A DNA stretch of 38,970 nucleotides from an uncultured Acetatifactor sp. (GTDB lineage: Bacteria; Bacillota; Clostridia; Lachnospirales; Lachnospiraceae): contig CAJUFB010000007.1 of NCBI GenBank assembly GCA_910585805.1, forward strand, positions 63,219-102,188, written 5' to 3'. The position numbers and the translations under genes were made by a program. Shown one piece after another: positions 38,676-38,970 of the stretch. The notes beneath the pieces were generated by a model. It was given only the letters and a program-made list of their open reading frames with translations. It ran no database searches and had not been told where the DNA came from. Within the stretch, counting starts at the first letter, position 1, and each line of letters starts with the position of its first letter.

Positions 38676-38970
38676 ATGAACCAGAAACTGAAAGAAAAGA
38701 TACTGGAATCCCTCTCCGCCGTCCTGCCCATAACGGGCATTGTGCTGCTTTTGAGCATCCTGCTGGTGCCCATAGACCTGGGGACCATGGTGATGTTCAT
38801 AGTCGGCGCGATTATGCTGGTGATCGGAATGGGCTTTTTCCAGCTTGGCGCGGAGATGTCCATGACCCCTTTGGGTGAAGGTATCGGTGTGCAGATATCG
38901 AAAACCAGGAAGATTCCGCTGATCTTTCTCATCGGTTTTTCCATGGGGGCGATCATTACGATATCAGATC
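38676..38970 (+). CDS. DUF1538 family membrane protein (3' partial)
   Basis: The first 98 residues of a multi-pass membrane protein. It begins MNQKLKEKILESLSAVLPIT, followed by helices VLLLSILLVPIDLGTMVMF and VGAIMLVIGMGFFQLGAEM, then SMTPLGEGIGVQISKTRKIP. This pattern is typical of DUF1538, putative transporters of unknown substrate often encoded in pairs. ATG 38676 follows AGAGG at eight bases; ATG 38670 is too close to it. The gene runs off the window end. Confidence 0.82.
   Translation, partial: MNQKLKEKILESLSAVLPITGIVLLLSILLVPIDLGTMVMFIVGAIMLVIGMGFFQLGAEMSMTPLGEGIGVQISKTRKIPLIFLIGFSMGAIITISD

Overview
The window looks like chromosomal DNA from an anaerobic, spore-forming member of the Clostridia. 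A gut Lachnospiraceae genome of roughly 50% GC fits best. The evidence is the core sporulation/division gene order HU - rqcP - yabP - yabQ - divIC - spoIIE - tilS - hpt - ftsH, a CotS-type coat kinase, strong AGGAGG ribosome sites with some GTG/TTG starts, and multi-domain carbohydrate-uptake and signalling genes typical of gut Firmicutes. I saw no tRNA, rRNA, CRISPR array, insertion sequence or phage gene. The species call is inference.

Layout. 1-5268: the tail of an acidic protein, then a Cof-type HAD phosphatase, CCA tRNA nucleotidyltransferase, a CotS-family protein and a PEGA-domain lipoprotein. 5489-13268: the conserved sporulation/division/housekeeping block. spoIIE here starts from a promoter that looks Spo0A-controlled, and its product lacks the usual membrane domain. 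13269-15066: a bidirectional terminator and a MATE exporter on the minus strand. 15445-26951: a carbohydrate region with a solute-binding lipoprotein fused to a probable beta-propeller, a decayed AAA-ATPase/PD-(D/E)XK gene, an ADP-ribosylglycohydrolase-family enzyme (minus strand), an AraC-type regulator that has lost its DNA-binding half, two ABC sugar permeases, a heparinase II/III-type lyase and a GH88 unsaturated glucuronyl hydrolase. The permease-lyase-hydrolase set implies import and breakdown of uronic-acid-containing polysaccharide, probably glycosaminoglycan-like.

27010-31391: a tightly coupled four-gene signalling operon (secreted FG-GAP-like protein, OmpR-type regulator, HAMP sensor kinase, membrane-anchored secreted protein). 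31651-33180: a fusion of an N-acetylmuramoyl-L-alanine amidase to a polysaccharide deacetylase, the two activities that make muramic-delta-lactam in spore cortex when carried by CwlD and PdaA. 33253-36472: a PAS hybrid histidine kinase and a DUF2971 protein. 36473-38263: a small helical protein flanked by repeat- and hairpin-rich DNA, including a run of perfect-stem hairpins (37265-37556) that is a good candidate for a structured non-coding RNA, then a NUDIX hydrolase. The window ends inside a DUF1538 membrane protein.

The most interesting items are the hairpin-dense candidate RNA at 37265-37556, the amidase-deacetylase fusion, the membrane-less SpoIIE with its 21-bp-spacer promoter, the glycosaminoglycan-type locus with its disabled regulator and array of inverted repeats, and the four-gene signalling operon.
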